This document shows, piece after piece, positions 43,277 through 53,086 of a stretch of 64,000 nt of DNA; within the stretch, counting starts at the first letter, position 1, and each line of letters starts with the position of its first letter. Source of the stretch: JALSNL01 sp036479585 (GTDB lineage: Bacteria > Bacteroidota > Ignavibacteria > Ignavibacteriales > Melioribacteraceae); assembly GCA_965224785.1 (NCBI GenBank), contig OZ245062.1, forward strand, positions 3,472,001 to 3,536,000, in the 5' to 3' direction. The notes under the pieces were generated by a model. It saw only the letters and a program-made list of their open reading frames with translations. It did no database searches and was not told the DNA's origin. The position numbers and the translations under genes were made by a program.

Positions 43277-46200
43277 ATGAAACACCTATACAAAAATATT
43301 GTAATTGTGGCTATGTTTTTATTTTTAAATACTGTCTTGTTTGCCCAAGATGTAAAATATGAATTAGTTAATTTAACTGAATTAATGGGTACTAAAATCA
43401 CCGCCCGTTCCATTAGTGATTTTGGGTATATAACAGGTGCTACTGTTGTCGATGGAGTTCAACACGCATTTTTATGGAAAAATGATTCCCTGAAAATCAT
43501 ACCTGAGTTACCACATACTTCTTTTGGGAGTTCTCATGGAATAACTTGTAATGATTCTGGATTTGTTGTTGGAACTTCTTATGGAAATGGATTTTTATAT
43601 GATGGAATAAATATTAAAGAAATGCCCCCCTTTATCTTTACTCAGAGTTGGAATAACTCCCCAGAGGATATAAATAATTTCGGTGTAGTAACTGGGGTTG
43701 CAACCTTTACCGACGTTGGTTCGGTGAGATCTGCAGCCTATATTTATAAAAATAATAAGATGGTAAATATTACTGAGGGGACTTGGGCTGAAGGTAATAG
43801 TAGGGGTTACGCAATTAACAGCTTAGATGAAGTGGTAGGAAGAGCTTCGACTGGAGCTGGAAGTCATTCTTTTGGATTCCTTTACAAGAATGATTCATTA
43901 TTTAATTTGGGAAATTTAGATGGTGCAATTGGGAGTACTGCCTATGATATAAATGACTCGTCTTGGGTTGTTGGAAAGTCCACGGATAAAGCTTTCCTTT
44001 GGAAAATTAATACCGGAATGATTGAATTAGAAAATTTTACGGAAGTTACTCGTTCAGCTGCTTATGCTATCAATAATTCTGGTGTAATAGTTGGAGAAAA
44101 TCATTTAGCAACTATTTGGGAGGAAGGTGAAGCAATAAATTTAAATAATCTAGTAGATGCTCCAGAAGTAGTGTTGCGAAAAGCAGTAGACATTAATAAT
44201 TTAGGGCAGATTATTGTACAAGGACAAAGTGGTAATAGTATTCATTACTATTTATTAACTCCTAAAGTTGAAACAAAAGGTATAGTAGTTAACACAAACG
44301 GTGATGGAAGCGATGCAGATATAAACGATGGAGTTTGTGATACGGACTTAAGTAAGTCCGGAGAGCAATGCTCGTTTCGTGCAGCAATAGAGCATGCCAA
44401 CCATACTTCAGGTACAGATTCAATAACATTTAATATTCCGGGTGGTGGCATTCCGGTTATCTCTACAAAGTCTCCACTTCCAAAAATAAGCACAAAAATT
44501 ATAATTGATGCAACTACCCAGCCGGGTTCAAAAATGGTAGAGTTAGACGGAAATATTGCGGGAGGCTCAACAAACGGTTTGGAACTTACAACTAACAATT
44601 GCGAAGTACGGGGATTGATAATAAATAAATTTGGTAAAGATGGAATAAAAATAACCGGAAACAAAAATAAAATTATTGGCAATATAATTGGTACAAATAA
44701 AAATAGTGTTACCGGTTTAGGTAATGGTGGAAATGGTATTTCAATAACTAATGCAAAAAACAATATTATTGGTGAGCTGGAGGTTGATAAGTTAAACATT
44801 ATAACTTCAAACAAAACAAATGGTGTGCTTATAACCGGAAGTGGTTCAACGGGCAACCAAATTAAGGCCAACTATATTGGAACCGACACATTGGGAACGG
44901 ATGGTTTAGGAAATAAAAACATTGGCATACTCATAGATGGAGGAGCTAATAATAATATAATTGGTACGGATACAGATATAACCGAACCACAAAACAATAC
45001 AAAAGGTCTTTCAAAAACTAGTGGTCTTGGTACTATTAGTAATGTAATTGTAAATAGTATAAATTTAATAAAAGTTAAAAATTCTAATTTTAATTCAATA
45101 AAGGGTTCTTTAGCTGGATTATTTAAACGTCCATTAGGAAAAAAAATACGAAGAATAAACTTTTTTAAAAACTTAAATAAAATTGGAATCCTTTTTAAGA
45201 ATTCGAAAAAGAATACAGTTTTTAAATCCATAATTGGTGGTACTGTGGGAGATGGAATAAGAATAACCGGTGGTTTATCTAATTTTAATAAAGTTTTCAA
45301 ATCTCTAATTGGTACTGGTCCTTCTGGAGCAGAAGGATTAGGTTGTGGAGGAAACGGTATTTGCATTGATAGTGGAGCAGTAAATAACCAACTTGGTGGA
45401 ATAGGTAAAGACTCTACACTTACAATAGTTGCTTCAAAAAAATATGGTGTACAAGTACAAGATGTAACAAAGCCATCAAGTAACGCATTTACAAATATTA
45501 TTAATTCGACAATGGGAATATTTAAGCAAAAACAAACAGTTACAAACGATAGCCCGCAAAGTACAAACTTAAGTATTAAACTACCAAATTTACTGGGAGG
45601 TATTTGTGTTTTGAATTCTGCAAATACAATAATAGGAAAGCCGGAAGCCCCTAATACCATTGCAGGAAATGGTGGTGTGGGAATTTTGCTTAAGGGATTT
45701 TTTACACAGTTTAGTAAAATTAATTCTAATTTTATTGGTACAACAAAAGATGGGGAAGAAGGAATTGGCAACGAAGGTGATGGAATTAGCATAGTTGATA
45801 GTTCAAGCAACAATACTATTGGTGGTTTACTAAAAGAATTATCAAACGTGATTGGAGGAAACAAAAATCACGGTATTGCAATTCTGGGAGGAGGTTCAAA
45901 TAATATTTTAGCTAATCTAATTGGTATGGTAAAAAAAACAGATGGTACAAAAAAACCACTCGGAAATTTAGCACATGGCATTCTATTACAAAATAGTTTT
46001 AAGAACTTGTTAAACAAATGCCAGATTGGAGGAAACAAAAAAAATGGTGTTGGAATTAGTGGAATATCATCAAAGCTAAATAAAATATTTGGAGTTATTA
46101 TTGGTTCAGATTCTTCCGGAACTACCGGACTGGGAAATGGCTTAAATGGGATTTCGATTTTTAATATGGCATCCAACAATAGTGTTGGTGGTTTTGGTAA

Positions 46201-48574
46201 AGATTCTTCAGTAACAATTGTTGCTTCAAAAAAATACGGAGTTTTTACAAGTGATCTTCTTTCGGGTTTTAAAAATGCTATTAAAAATGCGAGTATCGGG
46301 TTACTTAAATCAACGAATACCCAACTTAACAAAAATAATAATACAACCATAAACATTAAAATGCCAAATCTTTTAGGTGGAATGTGTTTAGAGAATACTC
46401 AACATATGCAGATAGGTCTTCCTTCTGCCCCAAATATGATTGCGGGAAATAGTGGACCCGGAATAATATTTAAAGGTTTTGCCACAAAATTAAATAAAGT
46501 ATTTGCAAACTTTTTTGGAACAGATTCTATTGGAACTGAAGGTCTTGGAAACTTAGGGGCAAATATAAAAATGTTTAATGGAGCTAATAACAATTGGATA
46601 GGAAACGAAAAAGAAGAAAATGGAAATATACTTGTTGCAAGTAAGTCACATGGAATTGAATTAACTAACACATCCAAAAATAAAATACTAAACAATATGG
46701 TTGGTTTGTTTAAACGTCCTTTGTTGCCAACAAAGAAGATGGGTAATCTTATAGGGTTATTTATTAATAATTCAAATTCAACAATAGTTAAGAAATCAAT
46801 CTTTTCTGGAAATAGAAAAGATGGAATGAGAATTACTGGATCTGGGTCAATGTTCTCTAGAATAATAGAAAATGCTTTTGGTACTGACTTGAAAGGCGAA
46901 GGAATACATGGAAACGGAGGGAATGGTATATGCGTTGATGGTGGAGCAAATAATATAACTATAGGTAGTAATAAACCAGAAGAAAAAAATTACATTAACA
47001 GCAATGCTTTATTTGGTCTCCTGTTAAAAAATGCTAATAATATAAGTCTTATAAATTCTAACATTGGTGCTGATAAGAAAAGTTTTCTTTCCGATTTTTA
47101 TAAAAACCGTAAAGGCGGTGTGCATGTTGAAAAATCAGATAACTCATCATTGGGTTCTGCTATAAACAGTATTGTAAATAATGTTGGAAATATAGTCTCT
47201 GGTTATGATTCATCCGGTATAAAAATAACTAAATCATTTAGAACACTTGTTAAGAATAACAAAATCTTTTCAAGCTTTATTGGTGTTAAAGCAACTCAAA
47301 GCAGTAGTGCAAATATTGTTAGGAATATAATACGAAACTGTATTAAAGCAATCTCAATTGAAGATGACCCAAACAATTTAATTTCGGGTAATATTATTTC
47401 CAGAAGCACTGGTCTTGCCAGCAGCATTCACATGTATAATAGTGGTGGAAAAATTGAAGGTAACATTATAACGGATGATGCCGGAGATGCTATTTATCTT
47501 GAGGATGGATCAAATCCAATAGTAACTAAAAATAATATCTACAATAATTCTGGTTTCGGTTTGCGTAATGAAAGTTCCGGTATAACAATTAATGCTCAAT
47601 CAAATTGGTGGGGAGATTCTGGCGGTCCTAGTGGACAAGGCTCAGGAGGTGGAGACAAAGTTAGTAGCAATGTTAATTTCCAGAACTGGGAAACGGAAGT
47701 TTCGAACTTAATTGTTCTTGGCGGACAGGACACAACTTATCAAACTCCAGGGGCAACAGATACATTATTTTCTTCAGTACTAAACTGGTCTAACCCGTCA
47801 GACATCGTTGATATATCTATTGACGATTTAAAGGGATGGATTACTGGTCAGAAATCTTTCTCAATTTCTTTGGACGATTCGTTGGGTAGCTCTTTTCCAA
47901 TTAGTATTTCAATTCCCAATGGAACAACTCAAGGAGAGTTAACCAAGATTACAATTAATGCTAAGTCTCAATCAAATAATTCTCATACTGATGAAACAGA
48001 TTTTTATGTAGCCACGCATTCTCCTGTATTAAGTAAAATTGTTTTGTCGCCAGATTCTGCAAATGTTACTGTTGGTGATACTTTACAATTTTCTGTGATT
48101 GGGTATGACCAAATTTTTCATCAATTAAATTTTATGGCTCAATGGAATGCAAGTTTGGGTACTATTGATACTAGTGGAATGTTTATTGCTGGTGAAAGTT
48201 CTGGTATTGCAAAGGTTTCTGTTAGCGATCCAATTACAAAATTAGTATCTGAAGCTATTGTTGTTATTGGTACTCCAACTGATATTAAAGAGGAAGCTTC
48301 TGAACTTCCAAATGAATTTGTGTTAGCACAAAACTATCCCAACCCGTTTAATCCAACTACAAAAATTAGGTTCTCGTTACCAGAGACGAGTGATGTAAAA
48401 CTTAAAGTTTATAATATAATTGGTGAACAAGTTACAACGTTAGTTAATAATAGTATGGATGCCGGAGTTCATGAAGTAAACTTTGATGCCTCTTCCCTTT
48501 CTAGTGGAGTTTACATTTACAGAATTGTTGCTGGAAATTTTAGTGATGTTAAAAAGATGATTCTTTTACAATAA
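43277..48574 (+). CDS. Very large secreted HAF-repeat and beta-helix protein with T9SS sorting domain
   Basis: A 1765-residue protein. After the signal peptide (about 1-24), HAF-type propeller repeats fill about 25-330 (AINSLDEVVGRAS, AYAINNSGVIVGENHLATIW). A CSLREA-like motif (EQCSFRAAIEHAN) opens a long right-handed beta-helix at about 340-1470 with repeated IxGNxIGTxxxGxxGLGNxxNGIxI coils. A short Ig-like Big2 domain (VLSKIVLSPDSANVTVGD) and a sorting domain (VLAQNYPNPFNPTTK) end it. ATG 43277, six bases after TTTGGAG, is preferred to a TTG at 43265. The helix contains unusual Lys- and Phe-rich coils (KRPLGKKIRRINFFKNLNK). Adhesion or polysaccharide binding is likely. Confidence 0.85.
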   Translation: MKHLYKNIVIVAMFLFLNTVLFAQDVKYELVNLTELMGTKITARSISDFGYITGATVVDGVQHAFLWKNDSLKIIPELPHTSFGSSHGITCNDSGFVVGTSYGNGFLYDGINIKEMPPFIFTQSWNNSPEDINNFGVVTGVATFTDVGSVRSAAYIYKNNKMVNITEGTWAEGNSRGYAINSLDEVVGRASTGAGSHSFGFLYKNDSLFNLGNLDGAIGSTAYDINDSSWVVGKSTDKAFLWKINTGMIELENFTEVTRSAAYAINNSGVIVGENHLATIWEEGEAINLNNLVDAPEVVLRKAVDINNLGQIIVQGQSGNSIHYYLLTPKVETKGIVVNTNGDGSDADINDGVCDTDLSKSGEQCSFRAAIEHANHTSGTDSITFNIPGGGIPVISTKSPLPKISTKIIIDATTQPGSKMVELDGNIAGGSTNGLELTTNNCEVRGLIINKFGKDGIKITGNKNKIIGNIIGTNKNSVTGLGNGGNGISITNAKNNIIGELEVDKLNIITSNKTNGVLITGSGSTGNQIKANYIGTDTLGTDGLGNKNIGILIDGGANNNIIGTDTDITEPQNNTKGLSKTSGLGTISNVIVNSINLIKVKNSNFNSIKGSLAGLFKRPLGKKIRRINFFKNLNKIGILFKNSKKNTVFKSIIGGTVGDGIRITGGLSNFNKVFKSLIGTGPSGAEGLGCGGNGICIDSGAVNNQLGGIGKDSTLTIVASKKYGVQVQDVTKPSSNAFTNIINSTMGIFKQKQTVTNDSPQSTNLSIKLPNLLGGICVLNSANTIIGKPEAPNTIAGNGGVGILLKGFFTQFSKINSNFIGTTKDGEEGIGNEGDGISIVDSSSNNTIGGLLKELSNVIGGNKNHGIAILGGGSNNILANLIGMVKKTDGTKKPLGNLAHGILLQNSFKNLLNKCQIGGNKKNGVGISGISSKLNKIFGVIIGSDSSGTTGLGNGLNGISIFNMASNNSVGGFGKDSSVTIVASKKYGVFTSDLLSGFKNAIKNASIGLLKSTNTQLNKNNNTTINIKMPNLLGGMCLENTQHMQIGLPSAPNMIAGNSGPGIIFKGFATKLNKVFANFFGTDSIGTEGLGNLGANIKMFNGANNNWIGNEKEENGNILVASKSHGIELTNTSKNKILNNMVGLFKRPLLPTKKMGNLIGLFINNSNSTIVKKSIFSGNRKDGMRITGSGSMFSRIIENAFGTDLKGEGIHGNGGNGICVDGGANNITIGSNKPEEKNYINSNALFGLLLKNANNISLINSNIGADKKSFLSDFYKNRKGGVHVEKSDNSSLGSAINSIVNNVGNIVSGYDSSGIKITKSFRTLVKNNKIFSSFIGVKATQSSSANIVRNIIRNCIKAISIEDDPNNLISGNIISRSTGLASSIHMYNSGGKIEGNIITDDAGDAIYLEDGSNPIVTKNNIYNNSGFGLRNESSGITINAQSNWWGDSGGPSGQGSGGGDKVSSNVNFQNWETEVSNLIVLGGQDTTYQTPGATDTLFSSVLNWSNPSDIVDISIDDLKGWITGQKSFSISLDDSLGSSFPISISIPNGTTQGELTKITINAKSQSNNSHTDETDFYVATHSPVLSKIVLSPDSANVTVGDTLQFSVIGYDQIFHQLNFMAQWNASLGTIDTSGMFIAGESSGIAKVSVSDPITKLVSEAIVVIGTPTDIKEEASELPNEFVLAQNYPNPFNPTTKIRFSLPETSDVKLKVYNIIGEQVTTLVNNSMDAGVHEVNFDASSLSSGVYIYRIVAGNFSDVKKMILLQ

Positions 48575-48598
48575 TAATTTTATTATTATAAAATTATT
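48573..48598. terminator. AT-only inverted repeat after the beta-helix gene
   Basis: AATAATTTTAT (48573-48583) is the exact reverse complement of ATAAAATTATT (48588-48598) with a 4 nt loop. It begins within the stop codon of the large gene. It lacks G-C pairs, so terminator strength is doubtful. Confidence 0.3.
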
Positions 48599-48662
48599 AT
48601 ATTTGCTATATTAATACAAAAGGTCTGAGTTTTTTGGAGTTATTTTAATAAGGAGAGAAAGA

Positions 48663-49079
48663 ATGTTTAAACCTAAACTACTTTTATTATTGTTCATGTT
48701 TTTAGCACTATTGATTTTCTCACAATGTTGTTCATCAAAGGAAAAAATAAAAGAAGAAAGTAAAATGGAAAAAAACCAAATACAAAAATCAATTCCTCGC
48801 AGTATGATTGATGCTAGCTGTACAATTATAAAAGTCTTCGAAGAAAATAATACAACATTTTGTTCAGTGAAAATTGATACAGTTCATGGTTATGGCGGTG
48901 GCGTACGATCACTTGCTGAGGGAGTAAATTATAAAGTAGAGATAGATAAAAATGTATTACAAAAAATTAAACTAAACGATAACATTGGAAATATTCTTAG
49001 ATGTCGATTAATAAGTATGCCAAGTGGAATGGGGCAAGAAAGTAAAAATAGAATGAAAATAGTAAGTGTAAATAAATAG
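48663..49079 (+). CDS. Small lipoprotein-like hypothetical protein
   Basis: A 138-residue protein. The hydrophobic N terminus ends LIFSQCCSS, a loose lipobox with Cys22 or Cys23, followed by a Lys/Glu-rich linker typical of Bacteroidota lipoproteins. The rest (about 45-138) is a small beta-rich domain: CTIIKVFEENNTTFCSVKIDTVHGYGGG, then RCRLISMPSGMG. I do not recognise a family; an OB-like fold is possible. AGGAGAG precedes the ATG. It lies 21 bp before the next secreted protein, so they may form an operon. No TGAKC/TACGCAT motif is found upstream. Confidence 0.6.
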   Translation: MFKPKLLLLLFMFLALLIFSQCCSSKEKIKEESKMEKNQIQKSIPRSMIDASCTIIKVFEENNTTFCSVKIDTVHGYGGGVRSLAEGVNYKVEIDKNVLQKIKLNDNIGNILRCRLISMPSGMGQESKNRMKIVSVNK

Positions 49080-49100
49080 TAAAAATAATTTGGGGACTTT

Positions 49101-52100
49101 ATGAAAAAACATATACAGTTTTTTGTCTTTGTAGTTGTAGTAGGACTAATCAATTTTATTTCAATATCTAAATTTATTGATATAAAAGAAACGCATGTTG
49201 AACAAAAAATTCGGTCTTCCTCATCACCTAAAGCTTCTGTAGAAATGAAAAAAGCACGGTGGGAATATTTTGACAAAATGCTGAGAGATCCGAAAACAAA
49301 AAAGATTCCAAAAGGAATTAGACAAAAGGAATTATCATTTGCAAAAGAATTAGAAATTAAAAATAACTCTTTAAGTAAAACTTCTTTAGTCAATGAGTTA
49401 GGGTGGCAAGAAGCTGGGCCATCTAACGTTGGAGGTAGAACAAGAGCCTTAGCTGTAGATTTAACAAACTCCAATACAATTATTGCCGGAGGTGCTTCTG
49501 GTGGTATTTGGAAATCTACAGATAAAGGAAGTACTTGGACAATGAAAAGCACTACTTCGCAAATATTAAGTGTAACTAGTATTGCTCAAGATCCAAGAAA
49601 TGGACAAACTAATACTTGGTATTATTCAACAGGAGAATTTAGTGGCTCTGCAGCAGATGGTGCATTTACACATAGATTTTCAGGTGATGGAATTTATAAA
49701 TCTACTGACAATGGTGAAACTTGGAATCATCTTCCATCAACAATAAGTAACATAACAAAATGGGATAGTCAATTTGATTATATATCAAAGGTAATTATTA
49801 GTCCTTCTACAGGTACTGTTTTTTTAACTTCTAATGGTTACGGAATTTTAAGATCTACTGATGGAGGGAATTCTTTTAGTATAGTAATTGGTGGTAGAGG
49901 ACATCATGTTTATTCTGACATTGATATTGCTTCAGATGGAACTCTAGTTTCAGTAATTTCTTCACCTTTCAATGGGTTTACACCTTCTAAAGCACCAGGC
50001 GTTTATAAGTCTTCAGATGATGGACAAACTTGGAGTAGCATTACTCCCACTACTTTTCCTCAAACTCATTTTAAGAGTGCGTTAGCAATTGCTCCATCAA
50101 ATACAACTGTTGCTTATGTTGTTACAAATACTGGTAGCATTGTAGATAGTGTACATGAAGATATCAGATTTCATAAAATTAATATAAGTACTGGTTCTTC
50201 GGAAGACCGCTCAGTAAATATGCCTTCGTTCCCAGGTCCATTTGGAGGTGACGAAAGAATTAAAACACAGCAAAATTATAATTTAGTAATTGCAGTAAAA
50301 CCTAATGACGAAAATTTTGTAATTATTGGAGCTACAAGTTTATTCAGATCAACAAATGGTTTTACAACAAAACTAAATGATTCAAAAATTGATTGGATTG
50401 GTGGCTACCATCAACAAAACTTTTTTTATCCAAATTTTCATCCTGATATTCATTCTTTCTTCTTTGAACCAAATAACTCAAATGCAATGTGGTGGGGACA
50501 TGATGGAGGATTGAGTTATACTTCTGATATTACCAATACATCATATTCACAATTTTTTCCTTGGGAGAATAAAAATAATGGGTATAACGTTACTCAGTTT
50601 TACCATACTTCAATTCCAAAAGAAGCTAATGATAATAGAATTATGGGAGGTTCCCAAGATAATGGGACTTCATTTTTTCTTTTTGATGGCTCAGTAGGAA
50701 GTAGAATTAGAGATGTTAGTAGTGGAGATGGATCATATTCATATTTTGGCAATAACTATGCATTTACTTCTGTACAAAATGGTATTATAAAACGCTTAAA
50801 GTATGATGGACAAAATCACCCAAACTCTAATTCAGGATATAGTGAAATTTATCCTAATGGAGCAACTAACCAGTGGTTTATTAATCCTTTTGCGGTTGAT
50901 CCAAATGACGAAGACGTAATGTATTACCCAGCTGATGATGCTCTTTGGAGAAATAATCAATTAGGTTCTATTCCAGAATTTGAACGAGGGACATCTGTAG
51001 GATGGACAAAATTAAATGATTTAACTGTTCCACTAGGTTATAAAATTTCAGCACTAGCTATTTCAAAAAGCAATCCAACACATAGATTATACTATGGCGG
51101 TTCTGATTTTAACCAACAGCCAAGTGGAACACCCAAAATATTTAGATTAGATAATGCAAACACATCAACAAGTGGTGCAGTTGATATTTCAATTGCTGGT
51201 ATTGATGCTTTTTCATTTCTGAATAGTATCTCTGTAAATCCAAATAATGCTGATGAGTTAATTGCAATTTTCTCAAACTATAATATTGTTGGTATTTATC
51301 ATTCTACAAATGCTGGACAATCGTTCACACCTATAGAAGGAAATCTTGAAGGGAATGAAAATAATCCCGGCCCTTCAATAAGAGCTGCTGCTATAGTTCC
51401 TACAAATAGTGGTACACAATATTTTTTAGCAACTAGTACTGGTGTATATTCAACAACTCAACTAAATGGTGCAAATACAAATTGGAGTTTGGAAGGTGCA
51501 AGCACAATGGGAAATGTTGTCGTCAATTCTTTAGCTACAAGAAAATCTGATGGAAGAATTGTTGCGGGAACTCATGGACGAGGTGCTTTTGTTGCCAATA
51601 CAGGAACAAGTGGAAATGGAACAGCAGTAGCCACTGCAAGCGTAAGCACTTTAAGTTTACAATCAAACCCTGGTCAATCTGGTTCAACAAGTTTTGAACT
51701 TAGTAATACTGGTGATGCCCCACTAACTTATAACGTATCGGTTGCTGGTAGTTTCAATACTGCCTTATCAAAAGTTTCTAGTAATAATCAATTTCTAAAT
51801 GCAGTAGATTTTCAATCTAAAAAATTTCTCCATAATAGAACAAAACATAGATTGAAAAATACAAAAATTGGTAACCCAAAAAGTTCAAAGTCAACAGTAT
51901 TTCATACATCATTACCCAGTAGTATAACTGGAGATGATATTCTATTTTTAGATGATGGTGATGAAACATCTGATACATTTGTCGGTTGGGGAGATACTTC
52001 AAGTTTTTATTGGTATAATAAATTTAATGTTTCAGGTGCTAACTTCGAGATGGATTCGTTTGCATTTTTTATGCGAACTGAACAAGCTAATTCCAATAAT

Positions 52101-52877
52101 ATTTATGCCGCAATTTACGACAAAGACTTCACTTTACTTTCCGAAGGAAATTTAAGTTTTGCCCTCTCAGAACAAGGACAGTGGTATTCAGTCAATTTAA
52201 ACCCTGCTTTACAATTTAACGATGGTGAAACTTTTTATATTGAAATAGAGAGTACTAATTCAATACCTTATCCTGCAGGAACAGATGAAGATGCTCAATC
52301 GATAAATAATAGTTTTTATTATGATGGAAGTGTTTGGAAAAATTTGAATACAATTTCAGGTTTTGAAAATGGAGCTTTTTTAATTAGAGCAATAGGAACT
52401 TTGGATAAAGGAAATGGTGGTGGTCCAGTTACAGTTACTCCCACAAGTGGAACAATTTCACCAAGTGGAACTCAAACAATTACATTATCTCTTGATGCTC
52501 AAAATCTTAATGAAGGAACCTATTCAGGGCAAGTAAGTATTACTACAAATGGTGGAAACATAACAATACCAATAGACTATTTAGTTGATGTTGAAAATAT
52601 TTCTACGCTTCCAACTGAGTTCAGCTTAACCCAAAATTATCCTAATCCTTTTAATCCTACTACTACCATTGAGTTTTCACTACCTCAAACTTCTGATGTA
52701 ACATTAAAAATATATGATATGTTAGGGAAAGAAGTAACAACTTTAGTAGATAAAAAAAAGTCGGGTGGAACTTATCGTGTTAGTTTAGATGCTACAAAAC
52801 TATCAAGTGGGATTTATATTTATAGATTAGAAGCAGATAGATTTAGTAGTACAAGGAAAATGATTTTGATAAAATAA
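49101..52877 (+). CDS. Secreted VPS10/BNR propeller protein with T9SS sorting domain
   Basis: A 1258-residue protein. The N-terminal hydrophobic stretch (residues 4-20) is a signal peptide or anchor. After a charged pro-segment, GWQEAGPSNVGGRTRALAVD opens a two-part Asp-box propeller (about 105-830) with GGIWKSTDKGSTW, GIYKSTDNGETW, GILRSTDGGNSF, GVYKSSDDGQTW and LFRSTNGF. This N-terminal plan is shared by many Bacteroidota glycosyl-hydrolase-like sortilin proteins. A BACON-like Ig domain with a beta-sandwich inserted (about 850-1160) precedes the sorting domain (FSLTQNYPNPFNPTTT, about 1173). This sorting domain has no palindrome in the usual loop. Binding or scaffold function is more likely than hydrolysis. 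Confidence 0.85.
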   Translation: MKKHIQFFVFVVVVGLINFISISKFIDIKETHVEQKIRSSSSPKASVEMKKARWEYFDKMLRDPKTKKIPKGIRQKELSFAKELEIKNNSLSKTSLVNELGWQEAGPSNVGGRTRALAVDLTNSNTIIAGGASGGIWKSTDKGSTWTMKSTTSQILSVTSIAQDPRNGQTNTWYYSTGEFSGSAADGAFTHRFSGDGIYKSTDNGETWNHLPSTISNITKWDSQFDYISKVIISPSTGTVFLTSNGYGILRSTDGGNSFSIVIGGRGHHVYSDIDIASDGTLVSVISSPFNGFTPSKAPGVYKSSDDGQTWSSITPTTFPQTHFKSALAIAPSNTTVAYVVTNTGSIVDSVHEDIRFHKINISTGSSEDRSVNMPSFPGPFGGDERIKTQQNYNLVIAVKPNDENFVIIGATSLFRSTNGFTTKLNDSKIDWIGGYHQQNFFYPNFHPDIHSFFFEPNNSNAMWWGHDGGLSYTSDITNTSYSQFFPWENKNNGYNVTQFYHTSIPKEANDNRIMGGSQDNGTSFFLFDGSVGSRIRDVSSGDGSYSYFGNNYAFTSVQNGIIKRLKYDGQNHPNSNSGYSEIYPNGATNQWFINPFAVDPNDEDVMYYPADDALWRNNQLGSIPEFERGTSVGWTKLNDLTVPLGYKISALAISKSNPTHRLYYGGSDFNQQPSGTPKIFRLDNANTSTSGAVDISIAGIDAFSFLNSISVNPNNADELIAIFSNYNIVGIYHSTNAGQSFTPIEGNLEGNENNPGPSIRAAAIVPTNSGTQYFLATSTGVYSTTQLNGANTNWSLEGASTMGNVVVNSLATRKSDGRIVAGTHGRGAFVANTGTSGNGTAVATASVSTLSLQSNPGQSGSTSFELSNTGDAPLTYNVSVAGSFNTALSKVSSNNQFLNAVDFQSKKFLHNRTKHRLKNTKIGNPKSSKSTVFHTSLPSSITGDDILFLDDGDETSDTFVGWGDTSSFYWYNKFNVSGANFEMDSFAFFMRTEQANSNNIYAAIYDKDFTLLSEGNLSFALSEQGQWYSVNLNPALQFNDGETFYIEIESTNSIPYPAGTDEDAQSINNSFYYDGSVWKNLNTISGFENGAFLIRAIGTLDKGNGGGPVTVTPTSGTISPSGTQTITLSLDAQNLNEGTYSGQVSITTNGGNITIPIDYLVDVENISTLPTEFSLTQNYPNPFNPTTTIEFSLPQTSDVTLKIYDMLGKEVTTLVDKKKSGGTYRVSLDATKLSSGIYIYRLEADRFSSTRKMILIK

Positions 52878-52997
52878 TTAAAGTTACTTTGCAATAATAT
52901 TTTTTAAACAAATCGGAGCTACAATACTTTGGGGGAATTTGTTGTTTCGATTGTGTTTTAACATAAATCTTATTTTATAAAATATTTTTCAAATTTA

Positions 52998-53029
52998 TGA
53001 GCCTTTCCATATAACTTTTACGCATATAG
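52998..53029 (+). promoter_or_regulatory. ECF-type promoter motif, lipoprotein/barrel operon
   Basis: TGAGC at 52998, 16 nt, then TACGCATATAG at 53019-53029, 68 nt before ATG 53087. Confidence 0.6.
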
Positions 53030-53086
53030 TATTGTAAGCGTTTGTATCCGCTTTTAGAAATTGTTTAAATAAAAAGAGGACTAAAT

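Noticed and set aside
44248..46695. Long open frames on the minus strand (207, 330, 162 and 98 codons) opposite the beta-helix gene
   Set aside because: They are antisense to Asn/Ile/Gly-rich helix coils whose codons rarely give stops in reverse. Their products are Pro/Phe/Ile-rich, low in complexity and have no ribosome sites. The + strand protein has a signal peptide, recognisable domains and a sorting tag.
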